64,000 bases of DNA from Betaproteobacteria bacterium (GTDB taxonomy: Bacteria; Pseudomonadota; Gammaproteobacteria; Burkholderiales; Casimicrobiaceae): NCBI GenBank assembly GCA_016717855.1, contig JADKEV010000027.1, forward strand, positions 26,502 to 90,501, given 5' to 3'. The notes under the pieces are model-generated. The model was given only the letters and a program-made list of their open reading frames with translations, did no database searches and was not told where the DNA came from. Every line of letters starts with the position of its first letter. Position 1 is the first letter of the stretch. This document shows, one piece after another, positions 30,468 through 39,085 of this stretch. A program made the position numbers and the translations under genes.

Positions 30468-31091
30468 TCACACAAAGTTCAGCTGCTTGAAGCGGAGATA
30501 CAGCTCGCGGCACGCCCAGGCATCGGTCGCAGCGTAGGTGATCTGCTGCGGCGTCAGGCGGCGCGCGGCCCAGTTCGTCGTCTTCGCGCCCTTGGGGATG
30601 CGCGTGCCGAGAAAAATCCCCGCGAGATTGCGCACGCCCGACTGCTTCAGGCCATGACGCTTCGCAACCTTGCCGAGGTCGACCACGGCGCTTTCCTGGA
30701 ACTCGAACATCTTCTTCAGGTTGCGCAGGTCGTCGGCCGTCGATACGCCCGCCTTGGTGATCTTGTCGGACGAGAGTATCTCCTGCATCACGGCGGAGAA
30801 GTCCTGCAACTGCACCTGCAGCAGATACACCGCTTCTGCCGTGGCGAACTGGACAAGGGAGGGGGGATAGCTCTCTCCACGCGTGAAAGCGGGACGTGTC
30901 TCGATGTCGAAGCCGACCACGCTTTCCTGGCGGATATCCTGCATCGCGCGCTCGAGGTCCACGGGCGCGGAGACGAGGCACACCGCGCCTTCGTAGCGCA
31001 GGATGGGCAGCACGCCCATGTCCTCCCGGGAAATCTGTTGCGCGTTCTTTCGCGGCGGCGAGGCAGCGGGGTCTCGATTCATGCGCTGCAT
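30468..31091 (-). CDS. 3'-5' exonuclease domain protein (RNase D-like)
   Basis: About 207 residues. DEDDy-type exonuclease motifs are visible: Exo I in VVGFDIETRP (Asp and Glu), Exo II in VSTADDLRNLKK, and Exo III in YAATDAWACRELY with the catalytic Tyr and Asp. Such single-domain proteins trim RNA or DNA 3' ends; the HRDC domains of RNase D are missing. Start may be ATG 31091 or ATG 31082; neither has a strong ribosome-binding site. It is the upstream neighbour of the repeat-flanked GNAT gene. Confidence 0.85.
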   Translation of the reverse strand: MQRMNRDPAASPPRKNAQQISREDMGVLPILRYEGAVCLVSAPVDLERAMQDIRQESVVGFDIETRPAFTRGESYPPSLVQFATAEAVYLLQVQLQDFSAVMQEILSSDKITKAGVSTADDLRNLKKMFEFQESAVVDLGKVAKRHGLKQSGVRNLAGIFLGTRIPKGAKTTNWAARRLTPQQITYAATDAWACRELYLRFKQLNFV

Positions 31092-31126
31092 TGTAAGTCG
31101 GAAGCCCGGCGCTGTCGCGCAGTTGG

Positions 31127-31264
31127 TCAGGTGGCAATGCGCGCCCACTCCTCGGCGGTGATGCGGTACAGGCAATGCCGGCGCAGAACGTGACCCTCCG
31201 GCACACCCGGATGTTCGAAGTCCTGATTCGCGTCGCGCCCCCGGCTCAGCGCGAAGAACTCCAT
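31127..31264 (-). CDS. Possible 45-residue protein or gene remnant
   Basis: From ATG 31264 (a GTG lies just before it) the frame reads MEFFALSRGRDANQDFEHPG and then VPEGHVLRRHCLYRITAEEW, ending at TGA 31127. It has protein-like composition and ends 35 bases before the exonuclease start, but I do not recognise it; it could be the C-terminus of a lost larger gene. Confidence 0.35.
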   Translation of the reverse strand: MEFFALSRGRDANQDFEHPGVPEGHVLRRHCLYRITAEEWARIAT

Positions 31265-31333
31265 CACCGCGGGCCGTGGTTGGCGACGGCTGACGCCACT
31301 GGCGCGGAAGCGGTGTCCAGTTCGATGATTCCC

Positions 31334-31702
31334 TCAGGGCTCCGCTTTGTGGCAGACCACCTCGACATTGTGTCCGTCCGGGCCGATGACGAATGCGCCA
31401 TAGTAATCGGCATGATAGTGCGGACGCAGCCCGGGTGGTCCATTGTCCTTTCCTCCTGCCGCAAGAGCTGCTTTGTAGAAGGCGTCGACTTCGCTTCTTT
31501 TCTCGGCCGAAAAAGCAATGTGCAGCGGTGCGGGCCTTGAACTCGCTTCATGGATCCACAACGATGGCTTGCCCTTCTTGCCCATACCGACCCCGTACGG
31601 GCCTTCCATTACCACCGCTACTCCAATGGGTTCAAGTGCCTTGAGATAGAAGGCCCTGCTTTCTGCGACGTTGGTGACACCGAATCCGACATGGTCAAAC
31701 AT
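31334..31702 (-). CDS. VOC (glyoxalase/bleomycin resistance/dioxygenase) family protein
   Basis: 122 residues with the two beta-alpha-beta-beta-beta halves of the fold: MFDHVGFGVTNVAESRAFYL at the start and YYGAFVIGPDGHNVEVVCHK at the end. His4 and Glu near the C-terminus are the usual metal ligands. Function could be a lyase, dioxygenase or resistance protein; the sequence does not show which. Confidence 0.85.
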   Translation of the reverse strand: MFDHVGFGVTNVAESRAFYLKALEPIGVAVVMEGPYGVGMGKKGKPSLWIHEASSRPAPLHIAFSAEKRSEVDAFYKAALAAGGKDNGPPGLRPHYHADYYGAFVIGPDGHNVEVVCHKAEP

Positions 31703-31773
31703 ATGGCACCTCGATGGTGGATTTGGAGAGGTCCGGAAGCCTGGCGTTCGGGCCCGGCGGATCCGTGGAGGTG

Positions 31774-32202
31774 TCAGGCACCACTCACGGGCTTCGGCGG
31801 TAGTGGTTGCCGTTCAATTCGATCGAGGGTTGGGTCCAGGCATGCCCATTTCGGGGCGCTGGCACTCCAGATGTTTGCCACTGGCCTGATCGATGACGGT
31901 TCGTCCAACGTGCCGACGCGCACAACGGTAAGGCCCGCTCGTCCGGTCGAGTCCGCAAAGAGGTGGCATCCGCAGTTCGGACAGAAGCGGCGCCGTACTG
32001 TGTTGCCGCTGTCTCCCTGGCTGCTGTACTCGGCGACCGTTCCGGAGATCTCGATGTTCGGAGTCGGGAAGATCGCATTGGCTGTGCCGTTTCCCGCGAT
32101 ATGCTGACAATCGCGGCACCAGCATAGTCGGGCGACTACAGGTTCGGCGGTGAGCCGATACCGAACTTGACCGCACAGGCAACCTCCGGTTCGTTCGCGC
32201 AT
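31774..32202 (-). CDS. GFA family (glutathione-dependent formaldehyde-activating-like) zinc protein
   Basis: 142 residues with the zinc-binding cysteines of the family: GGCLCGQVRY, LCWCRDCQ and RRFCPNCGCHLF. Members include Gfa and CENP-V-like proteins. A link to formaldehyde from the demethylases in this window is tempting but unproven; most GFA proteins have no known substrate. Confidence 0.85.
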   Translation of the reverse strand: MRERTGGCLCGQVRYRLTAEPVVARLCWCRDCQHIAGNGTANAIFPTPNIEISGTVAEYSSQGDSGNTVRRRFCPNCGCHLFADSTGRAGLTVVRVGTLDEPSSIRPVANIWSASAPKWACLDPTLDRIERQPLPPKPVSGA

Positions 32203-32519
32203 TCTGATCGACCTCTCTCAATGTCAACGAAGTCCTGAGCCCAGCCGGTGTACGGCCGATGGACCGAGGGATCAGGCGTCGGTGCTCCCGGGCGGATGTT
32301 GAATGAACCACTCAGCTATGCCTGGCATATGTGGTTCGAAGGCGCCCGGTATCAACAGCGTTGGCTGGAGGCCGTCCGTTGCAATGCCTGCTTGGACTGT
32401 CATGGAATGTGAATCTCCGCGTACTGGCCCTCGACTGCGGCCCCGACAAGCGACACTCCGCGCACACTATCCGTGGCACTGGGGAACCACGCGCGTCACC
32501 ATGTCGTCGTCAGAAAACA
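32203..32519. other. Non-coding stretch, nothing recognised
   Basis: No frame here gives protein-like sequence and I see no RNA gene, repeat or convincing terminator. It lies between the GFA gene and the toxin remnant in the patchy island, and may be decayed coding sequence. Confidence 0.4.
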
Positions 32520-32639
32520 CAACCACCGCATCCAGAAGGTCCTTCTTTAGTTTCGACCAACCGCGCCGAGGGGTGCACCTCGTGTTGAGCGATGCAACCG
32601 CAGTGGTACCGGTACCCCCTGATCGAACAGGACGCGCAC
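32520..32639 (-). pseudogene. Decayed DUF5615 (PIN-like) toxin gene
   Basis: Begins with GTG at 32639 directly after the DUF433 stop and reads VRVLFDQGVPVPLRLH, which is the start of DUF5615 proteins. The homology then jumps frame twice: HEVH in a second frame and RGWSKLKKDLLDAV in a third, matching the RGW..LKNGELLDAA part of the family. The C-terminal half is not found. Multiple frameshifts mean it is not functional. The upstream antitoxin partner appears intact. Confidence 0.6.
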
Positions 32640-32861
32640 TTATGCTGGCGTTAGTGCGCTGCGCGCTGCGTGTTCGAGGACACTGCGAACTTGCTCCAGG
32701 GTGACGCCTGGAAACCACTCGACGAATTGCCCAACTGGCGCGCCATCTTCGAGATTCTCAAATAGGGCAACGATAGGCACTCTGGTTCCACGAAAAACCC
32801 AAGCGCCGCTGGAGCGCTCCGGGTCACGCTCGACCGCTTCACAAGAGGACCAGTCAATCAT
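32640..32861 (-). CDS. DUF433 domain protein (putative antitoxin)
   Basis: 73 residues; SGAWVFRGTRVPIVALFENL and GVTLEQVRSVLEHA are the DUF433 hallmark, a small helical DNA-binding-like domain. DUF433 genes usually precede a DUF5615 toxin, and the remnant of one follows immediately. As an antitoxin it would now be orphaned; it may persist as a remnant or regulate itself. Confidence 0.8.
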   Translation of the reverse strand: MIDWSSCEAVERDPERSSGAWVFRGTRVPIVALFENLEDGAPVGQFVEWFPGVTLEQVRSVLEHAARSALTPA

Positions 32862-32972
32862 GCTGGAGATGATAGCACTCCTCGCAAGTCAGGCGGCTAG
32901 CGGGCTGGGCTAACCGACGCCGAGCGGACAGGGCGCACCGCTGCCGGCGCGGCGTTCGTGCCAAGCACGGGA

Positions 32973-33590
32973 TCAGACCTCACGCCTGGCCAGCGCCAGG
33001 TAGGCGCCCAGCCCCAGCATGGTGACGCCTGAAACCCGGGTGAGCAGTCGAGCGCGGGCTGCGCGGGCGACTTCTGACTTGAGCAAGCGATCAGCCGCGA
33101 ACACAGCCAGTACGTCGACGAGCGTGTTAAGCGCGACGCAGATGCTTCCGAGCAGCACCAGTTGTGGAACCAGGGATTCGCCTGGTGAAACGAACTGAGG
33201 CAGAAATGCCAGGAAGAAGAGCGCGGTCTTGACGTTCAGGGCCTCGACCACGACGCCCTCGAACAGAGCCCTGCGCACGCCCTGCGCGACAACAGGTTTG
33301 ACCGCAAGATCCTGGTCCCGGCCCAGCAGCAGGCGAATGCCCAGATAGATCAGGTAAGCGGCACCGAGGTACTTGACAAGGTTGAAGGCCACGGCGGACT
33401 GGGCAATTATCAGCGACAGACCGAGCGCCGCCGCGAGAACATGGAGCATTCCGCCAGCGCCGGTGCCGAGGCAGGAGGCCAAGCCTTCCGAGCGACCGCC
33501 AGCGGCTGTGCGAGCGACGACGTACGCTATGCCGGGACCCGGGGTGACAGCGAGAACGACAGCGGCAAGAAGGAAGGCCAGAAACGACAT
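32973..33590 (-). CDS. LysE/RhtB family amino-acid exporter
   Basis: 205 residues with six hydrophobic segments. The N-terminal signature VLAVTPGPGIAYVVARTAAG and GAAYLIYLGIRLLLG identify the family. These proteins export amino acids such as threonine, homoserine or lysine from the cytoplasm. It lies 68 bases from the nitrilase stop and may be co-transcribed with it. Confidence 0.88.
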   Translation of the reverse strand: MSFLAFLLAAVVLAVTPGPGIAYVVARTAAGGRSEGLASCLGTGAGGMLHVLAAALGLSLIIAQSAVAFNLVKYLGAAYLIYLGIRLLLGRDQDLAVKPVVAQGVRRALFEGVVVEALNVKTALFFLAFLPQFVSPGESLVPQLVLLGSICVALNTLVDVLAVFAADRLLKSEVARAARARLLTRVSGVTMLGLGAYLALARREV

Positions 33591-33658
33591 AGTGATGGTG
33601 TCCTTGGGTGGCGGGGTATCAGCGGATCGCCGGCTACGAGCATATCAATTGGAGATTG

Positions 33659-34615
33659 TTACGCGTTCGGCGGTCGCTCGGATGCCTCGAATTCGACGGG
33701 CTTCTGCGCATTCGTGTTCACCCGCAACTGAAATATGTCGGGTCTTGCGTAGTGCCCGACGACATCGAGGCTCCGCCGCGCAATGCCGACCCGCTCAAGA
33801 TCGATTTCTGCGTACAGAATTCCCAATTCACGCCGCATGGGCCCGGCCACGATCTTTCCGCCCGGCTCGATCACCACGGAGTCTCCCGGGTTGATCCACT
33901 CGTCGGCCTTCGGATACAACTCCGACTTGCCCGGAACGGTGTCCGGAATATCACCGGCCCGCAAGGCCACGCCGCTTCCCACCACCCAGCATCCGCCCTC
34001 GCGTGCGATGTGCTGGAGCGTGCCGATCCACTTGTCGCCGGCATCATAGGTCGGGGCGATGTAGATCTCGACGCCGAGCGCGTAGAGCGCGCATCGCGCC
34101 AGCGGCATATAGCTTTCCCAGCAGATGAGCGTGCCGATGCGGCCGCAAGGCGTTTCGAGCACCTTCAGTCCCGACGCGTCGCCGAATCCCCACACCATGC
34201 GCTCCGGATTCGTCGGCATGAGTTTTCGATGGCGGTTCAACAGGTCTCCGCCCGGCCCGATCACGACGACGGTGTTGTAGAGTGTCCCGCGGCTGAATTC
34301 GGCGTCCCGCTCCTCTATGCCGCAGACGACCGTCACCTGGTGTTCTTTCGCCGCCGCGCGCAGCGGCGCGAGATCGTCGCCATCGAGGCTCACGGCGTTC
34401 GCGAGAAGTTGCGCGTGGAGCTTTTCCGCGAGCGCCATGTCCGCACCCGGCCGCAGCCGCCAGATCCACGCCGGATATCCCGGGATGTGCGCCTCCGGAA
34501 ATATCACCAGGCGGGCCTCATTCGCCGCGGCCTCCCGTATCGCGGCGACGGCATCCGCTATCGTCCTGGAACGGTTCAACAGCACCGGCGGTCTTTGAAC
34601 AACGGCTATTCGCAA
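33659..34615 (-). CDS. Carbon-nitrogen hydrolase, nitrilase type
   Basis: 318 residues. The catalytic triad is complete: Glu41 (FPEAHIPGYP), Lys131 (NRHRKLMPT) and Cys165 (LICWESYMPLAR). The LICWE-YMPLAR stretch is typical of true nitrilases and cyanide hydratase relatives rather than amidases. It hydrolyses a nitrile to acid and ammonia. Length is somewhat short of the 340-360 of many nitrilases. The gene lies in the small-gene island. Confidence 0.87.
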   Translation of the reverse strand: MRIAVVQRPPVLLNRSRTIADAVAAIREAAANEARLVIFPEAHIPGYPAWIWRLRPGADMALAEKLHAQLLANAVSLDGDDLAPLRAAAKEHQVTVVCGIEERDAEFSRGTLYNTVVVIGPGGDLLNRHRKLMPTNPERMVWGFGDASGLKVLETPCGRIGTLICWESYMPLARCALYALGVEIYIAPTYDAGDKWIGTLQHIAREGGCWVVGSGVALRAGDIPDTVPGKSELYPKADEWINPGDSVVIEPGGKIVAGPMRRELGILYAEIDLERVGIARRSLDVVGHYARPDIFQLRVNTNAQKPVEFEASERPPNA

Positions 34616-34759
34616 TTCTTTTCTCCAGTGGTGCTTGCCGGGTCAGGCCATGGCTTGAAATGCCCGATGGAACTGGACATTACCGTGAGCGGAGGAAGTG
34701 CCAAGGGATGTAGTCATGGCGTATGAGGCTGACGGGTCAGGCTAACTTGCGGGTACCGA

Positions 34760-34775
34760 CTGAGCGGCAGCTCAG
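34760..34775 (-). terminator. Short hairpin after the YoeB-like toxin
   Basis: CTGAGC-GGCA-GCTCAG forms a 6-bp stem with a 4-base loop just 3 bases beyond the toxin stop. No U-run follows on the minus strand, so intrinsic termination is doubtful. Confidence 0.25.
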
Positions 34776-34778
34776 CCA

Positions 34779-35045
34779 TCACTCGTAGTGTGTCCACATC
34801 CGGAGTATGCGAACCACGCGCTCCTTGCGGAAGACTTCGTAGACCAGACGGTTGTGAATATTGATGCGGCGGGAGTAGGCACCGTCAAGATCGCCGACCA
34901 GCTTCTCAAAGGCCGGCGGAGTCTTGAAGGGATCTTGTTCCAGGACAACTAACAGCTCTTCGATCTTCGGCCTCAGGCCTGCAGCTTTGGCCTTCTTCGC
35001 ATCCTTGAGCGCCTGCTTCGAGTAGGCAAGTTCCCACTTCACCAC
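34779..35045 (-). CDS. YoeB/Txe family mRNA interferase toxin
   Basis: 88 residues. The RelE-fold pattern fits YoeB: PFEKLVGDL-like AFEKLVGDLDGAYSRRINIH, RLVYEV, and the C-terminal WTHYE, whose His-Tyr pair corresponds to catalytic H83-Y84 of E. coli YoeB. It cleaves mRNA at the ribosome. Its start lies within the antitoxin gene (7-base overlap), the standard layout for this pair. Confidence 0.9.
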   Translation of the reverse strand: MVKWELAYSKQALKDAKKAKAAGLRPKIEELLVVLEQDPFKTPPAFEKLVGDLDGAYSRRINIHNRLVYEVFRKERVVRILRMWTHYE

Positions 35046-35287
35046 TTCAGCTCGCGAGCGCTCTTCGACAGCGGTTCAGCCATGGCCTTGCGGATCGACT
35101 CGCGCATATCGGGCACGGAAAGAAGGTGCATCGTTTCCTGGATCGCAGCCCAGTCCTCCGCCGAGACCAGGACGGCCGAGGCGTTTTTTCCGGCAATGAC
35201 GATCGGTTGATGAGACTCTGTCGCCTGGTCTATCAAACGGTAGAGGTTGGCGCGCGCTGCGGATGCGGTAAGTACTGTCATGTTCAT
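35039..35287 (-). CDS. YefM/Phd family antitoxin
   Basis: 82 residues: LTASAARANLYRLIDQATES and PIVIAGKNASAVLVSAEDW are the DNA-binding YefM N-terminal domain, and the less ordered C-terminus would wrap the toxin. It represses its own promoter and neutralises the YoeB-like toxin encoded next. Both partners look intact. Confidence 0.9.
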   Translation of the reverse strand: MNMTVLTASAARANLYRLIDQATESHQPIVIAGKNASAVLVSAEDWAAIQETMHLLSVPDMRESIRKAMAEPLSKSARELKW

Positions 35288-35403
35288 CTCCAGAAGACCC
35301 CAAAGCGTACGCGTTTACGCACGTCAAGTCAATCTGCGGCCTATGGCGCCGACGGGCCACTTGACCGGGCCAGATGTCGACACTTGGCTCTCCGGCACGG
35401 CGC

Positions 35404-35790
35404 TCACTGCCCCGCAGGTGCCTGCCAAAGCTCGACCTTGTTTCCCTCGGGATCCATGACCCAACCGAACTTTCCGTACTCGGAGTCGTCCGTTTTTTCC
35501 AGGACGTTGCATCCTTCGTCCCGAAGCGCCTGAAGCAAGGCGGCCAGATCTTCGACCCGATAGTTGACCATGAAGGTCGACTTGCTTGGTGCGAAGTGCT
35601 TGCCATCGGCGGCGCCGATGGACCAAATGGTCGTTCCCGTTGTCGGATTTCCCGCTCCATCGGTCCAGGTGAACGCCGTGCCTCCCCATTCCTGGACGTC
35701 AATGCCCAGGTGCTGCCTGTACCAGGCGCGCAGTGCGACAGGGTCGTTCGCGCTGAAAAAGATCCCTCCAATACCTGTAACTCTCTTCAT
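35404..35790 (-). CDS. VOC (glyoxalase/dioxygenase) family protein
   Basis: 128 residues with a two-module VOC fold: GIGGIFFSANDPVALRAWYR near the start and FGWVMDPEGNKVELWQAP near the end (metal-ligand Glu). It differs from the other VOC gene at 31334 and is not a duplicate. Function unknown; probably a small-molecule lyase or resistance-type protein. Confidence 0.85.
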   Translation of the reverse strand: MKRVTGIGGIFFSANDPVALRAWYRQHLGIDVQEWGGTAFTWTDGAGNPTTGTTIWSIGAADGKHFAPSKSTFMVNYRVEDLAALLQALRDEGCNVLEKTDDSEYGKFGWVMDPEGNKVELWQAPAGQ

Positions 35791-35833
35791 TTGAGCCTCC
35801 TGAGTCAGTCCACGCCGGCTGCGCCACGCAGCC

Positions 35834-38344
35834 TCACGCCTTCACCCGCAAGTTCCCCGGATCGTAAAGCGGTCCCATGTGCACGCGGCACCCCACGCGC
35901 TCGGTCGCCACTTCCAACTCATACTCTCCGCTCGCGAGCATCGCGTCGGTGACACCACCGGCATCGCGGACGTAACCGTAGCCGATGTTGGCGTTGACCG
36001 TATACCCCCACCCTGCCGACGTGAGCCAGCCCACCTGCTTGCCGTCGCGGAAGATCGTTTCCCGCCCGAGCAGGATCGTGCCGGGATCGTCGACGACGAA
36101 GCAGGCGAGCCGCTTCTTCAGCGGCGTGGCGCGTTGCGCTTCGAGCGCCGGGCGGCCGATGAAGTCGATGCCGGACTTGAACTTGACCGCCCAGCCGAGC
36201 CCGGCTTCCAGCGGCGTGTGGTCGGGCCCGATGTCGCTGCCCCAGGCGCGGTAGCCTTTTTCGAGGCGCAGCGATTCGATCGCGCGATACCCGGCCAGCC
36301 GCAGTCCGTGCGGCTTTCCGGCCGCGACGATCGCCTGGAACAAGCCGGCGGCGAACTCGACCGGTACATGCAGTTCCCACCCCAGTTCGCCGACGTAGGT
36401 CACGCGCTGGGCGCGGACCGGCGCGCCGGCGATGGTCACGTTCTTCCAGCGCATGAACGGCAGCGCGGCATTGCCGAGGACGCCCTCCCGGCCCGCATCG
36501 CCGCCGTTGACCGCGCCGCTACCACTACCGCCACCGCCGTGCAACGCGGTCTCGCACAGCGGCTCCAGCACCGCGCGCGCCATTGGTCCCATCAGCGTCA
36601 GCACCGCGTACGCCGAGGTGACGTCGGTCAGTGCCGCGTCGCAGTCGGTGGGGATGTTCCTTCGAATCCAGTCGAAGTCATGCGTGGCGAAACCAGTGCC
36701 GGTGACGATAGCGAACTCGTTCTCGGCGAGCCGCGCCACGGTCAGGTCGCATTCGATGCCACCGCGTCCGTTGAGCATTTGCGTGTACGTCAGCGTCCCG
36801 GGCGCGCGGGTCACGTGATTCGCGCAGATCCGGTCGAGCGCGCGCGCGGCGCCAGGCCCGGCCAGCAGGAATTTGGCGAACGACGACTGGTCGAACAGCG
36901 CCGCCGTCTCGCGGCAGGCCTGGTGCTCCGCGCCGACGTGGGGAAACCAGTTCTGCCGGCCGTAGGTGTAGATGTCCTTCGCCTCGACCCCGGCGGGCGC
37001 GAACCAGTTGGCGCGTTCCCAGCCGAGCTTTTCGCCGAAGCACGCACCGGCCACTTTCAGTTGCTCGTACAGGGGCGAGACGCGCGCCGGCCGTGCGCTC
37101 CGGTATTCCTCGGACGGGAAGGCCAGCGTGTAGTGCTTGGCGTAGGCTTCCATCGTCCGCGCGCGCACCCAGCCGGTCGAGCGGTGCGGGGCGCCGAAGC
37201 GCCGGATGTCGACCGGCCACAAGTCCATCGGCGGCTCGCCGCCGGCGATCCATTCGGCCAGCGCCCGCCCGGCGCCGCCGGCGGAAGCGATGCCGAACGC
37301 ATTGAAGCCGGCGCCAACGTAGAAGTTCCGCACCTCCGGCGCCTCGCCTATCATCCAGTTGCCGTCCGGCGTGAACGATTCGGGGCCGTTGATCAGTTGC
37401 TTGATCCCGGCCGACTGCAATGCCGGCACGCGCGCGATCGCCTGCTCCAGCAGCGGCTCGAAGTGTTCCCAGTTGTCGTCGAGCAATTGAAAGGCGAAGC
37501 TGTCGGGCACGCCGCGCTCCGCCCACGCAATCGGATCGGGCTCGTAGCCGCCCATCACCAGGCCGCCAACCTCCTCCTTGAAGTAGATCAGACGATCCGG
37601 GTCGCGCAACGTGGGCAGCGAGCGCGGCACGCCGGCAATGGGTTCGGTGATCAGGTACTGGTGCTGGACCGAGACCAGCGGCACGTTGACGCCGGCCAGC
37701 GCCCCGATCTGCCGCGCCCATTGGCCGCAGCAGTTCACCACGATGTCGGCGGTGATGGTGCCATGCGCCGTGACGACGCCGGTCACGCGCCCGCGCTCCG
37801 TGGTGATCGCGGTGACCGGGCAATCCTCGATGATCTTCACGCCACGCTGCCGGGCGCCCTTGGCCAGGGCCAGCGCCAGGTCCGACGGATTCACCTGCCC
37901 GTCGGTGGGCAGGAAGGCGGCGCCGACGACATCGCTCACGTCCATCACCGGCCACAGGTCCCGCGCCTCGCTCGCCGAGAGCAGATGCATGTCGAGGCCG
38001 AAGCTGTGCGCGGTCGTGGCCTGGCGCCGGATCTCGGTCAGCCGCTCGGCGTTGCACGCCAGGCGCAGGCCGCCGTTCATCTTCCATCCCGTTGCCTGGC
38101 CGGTCTCCGCTTCCAGCGCGCCGTAGAGTTCGACGCTGTACTTGAGCAGCTGGGTGATGTTGGCGGAGGTGCGCAACTGGCCGACCAGGCCCGCCGCGTG
38201 CCAGGTCGAGCCGCTGGTCAGCTTGTTGCGCTCGAGCAGGACGACGTCCTTCCGGCCCAGCTTCGCCAGGTGATAGGCGGTGCTGCAGCCGACGATGCCG
38301 CCGCCGATGACCACGATCTCCGCATGCGTTGGGATTGCCGTCAT
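35834..38344 (-). CDS. FAD-dependent dehydrogenase with C-terminal GcvT domain (third paralogue)
   Basis: 836 residues, the same layout as the enzyme at 3118-5580: FAD-binding domain (VIGGGIVGCSTAYHLAKLG; TWHAAGL with His49), central FAO_M segment and GcvT folate-binding half. A Gly/Ser-rich insert (GGGGSGSGAVNGG) within the GcvT half is absent from the paralogue. It is the last gene after HAD, ALDH, ADH and a glutamine-synthetase-like gene, so it probably oxidises an N-methylated intermediate of their pathway. Gap to the HAD gene is 12 bases. Confidence 0.88.
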   Translation of the reverse strand: MTAIPTHAEIVVIGGGIVGCSTAYHLAKLGRKDVVLLERNKLTSGSTWHAAGLVGQLRTSANITQLLKYSVELYGALEAETGQATGWKMNGGLRLACNAERLTEIRRQATTAHSFGLDMHLLSASEARDLWPVMDVSDVVGAAFLPTDGQVNPSDLALALAKGARQRGVKIIEDCPVTAITTERGRVTGVVTAHGTITADIVVNCCGQWARQIGALAGVNVPLVSVQHQYLITEPIAGVPRSLPTLRDPDRLIYFKEEVGGLVMGGYEPDPIAWAERGVPDSFAFQLLDDNWEHFEPLLEQAIARVPALQSAGIKQLINGPESFTPDGNWMIGEAPEVRNFYVGAGFNAFGIASAGGAGRALAEWIAGGEPPMDLWPVDIRRFGAPHRSTGWVRARTMEAYAKHYTLAFPSEEYRSARPARVSPLYEQLKVAGACFGEKLGWERANWFAPAGVEAKDIYTYGRQNWFPHVGAEHQACRETAALFDQSSFAKFLLAGPGAARALDRICANHVTRAPGTLTYTQMLNGRGGIECDLTVARLAENEFAIVTGTGFATHDFDWIRRNIPTDCDAALTDVTSAYAVLTLMGPMARAVLEPLCETALHGGGGSGSGAVNGGDAGREGVLGNAALPFMRWKNVTIAGAPVRAQRVTYVGELGWELHVPVEFAAGLFQAIVAAGKPHGLRLAGYRAIESLRLEKGYRAWGSDIGPDHTPLEAGLGWAVKFKSGIDFIGRPALEAQRATPLKKRLACFVVDDPGTILLGRETIFRDGKQVGWLTSAGWGYTVNANIGYGYVRDAGGVTDAMLASGEYELEVATERVGCRVHMGPLYDPGNLRVKA

Positions 38345-38356
38345 CGCCGTGGTTTC

Positions 38357-39085
38357 CTAGTTCGCCTGGGGGGTGGCCACCGTGGCCACCGCCGGGGGTT
38401 GCCCGGCCTGTGCGGCGGACGGGTGGATATGCAACACCGTCCAGCCGCGGGCCAGCGCGTGCGCGGCGAGCTCCGGATCGGGATCGACCACGACCGGATG
38501 CGTGACGCGCGAGAGCAGCGGCAAATCGTTGCGCGAATCGCTGTAGAACCAGGTCTCCGCGAAATCTTTCAGCCGCTGCCCGCGCGCGGCCAGCCACGCT
38601 TCCAGGCGCGTGACCTTGTGCGCGCGCATGTTGGGCAGCCCGACGCAGCCGCCGGTAAACATCCCGTCGGCGCCCTCCTCCGGATCGGTCGCGATCAGGT
38701 GGGCGAAGCCGAGATGGCGGGCGATCGGCGCGGCAAGAAACGCATTCGTCGCAGTGCTCATCACCAGCAGGTCCGCGCGCGGCCGCTCCGTGCGCAGCAA
38801 GTCCAGCGCCGCGAGCGGCAGGTGTGGAATGATGATTTCGCGCATGAACTCGGCATGCAGACGGTCGAGGTCCGCGCGGGCGCGGGCGCTGAGCAGGCTC
38901 AGATAGAAGAAGCAGAACTCTTCCGCCGAGGCGAGGCCTTGCACATAGCGGGCCTGGATGTCCTGGTTGCGCTGTTCGATCTCGCCGTGATCGACCAGCC
39001 CGCGGTCGATCAGGAAACGCAGCCAGTACTCGTCGGTGTCCCCGGTCAGCAGCGTGCCGTCGAGGTCGAAAACAACGAGGCGCAT
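38357..39085 (-). CDS. HAD-IB family phosphatase
   Basis: 242 residues. HAD motif I is VVFDLDGTLLTGDTD, motif II lies in LVMSTATN, and motif IV is FYSDSRNDLPLL. The layout matches the PSPase-like HAD-IB subgroup, including SerB-type and other phosphomonoesterases. The start shares one base with the ALDH stop (TGATG). Substrate unknown; it may act on a phosphorylated amino alcohol. Confidence 0.85.
   Translation of the reverse strand: MRLVVFDLDGTLLTGDTDEYWLRFLIDRGLVDHGEIEQRNQDIQARYVQGLASAEEFCFFYLSLLSARARADLDRLHAEFMREIIIPHLPLAALDLLRTERPRADLLVMSTATNAFLAAPIARHLGFAHLIATDPEEGADGMFTGGCVGLPNMRAHKVTRLEAWLAARGQRLKDFAETWFYSDSRNDLPLLSRVTHPVVVDPDPELAAHALARGWTVLHIHPSAAQAGQPPAVATVATPQAN

Noticed and set aside
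31774..32202. GFA protein as a formaldehyde-handling partner of the demethylases
   Set aside because: It lies 26 kb from the Rieske locus within the island, and most GFA proteins have no proven link to formaldehyde.
28809..35790. Integron cassette array
   Set aside because: Small same-strand genes and several GTTAGCC/GTTAGCT stretches are suggestive, but I found no paired attC ends and no integrase.
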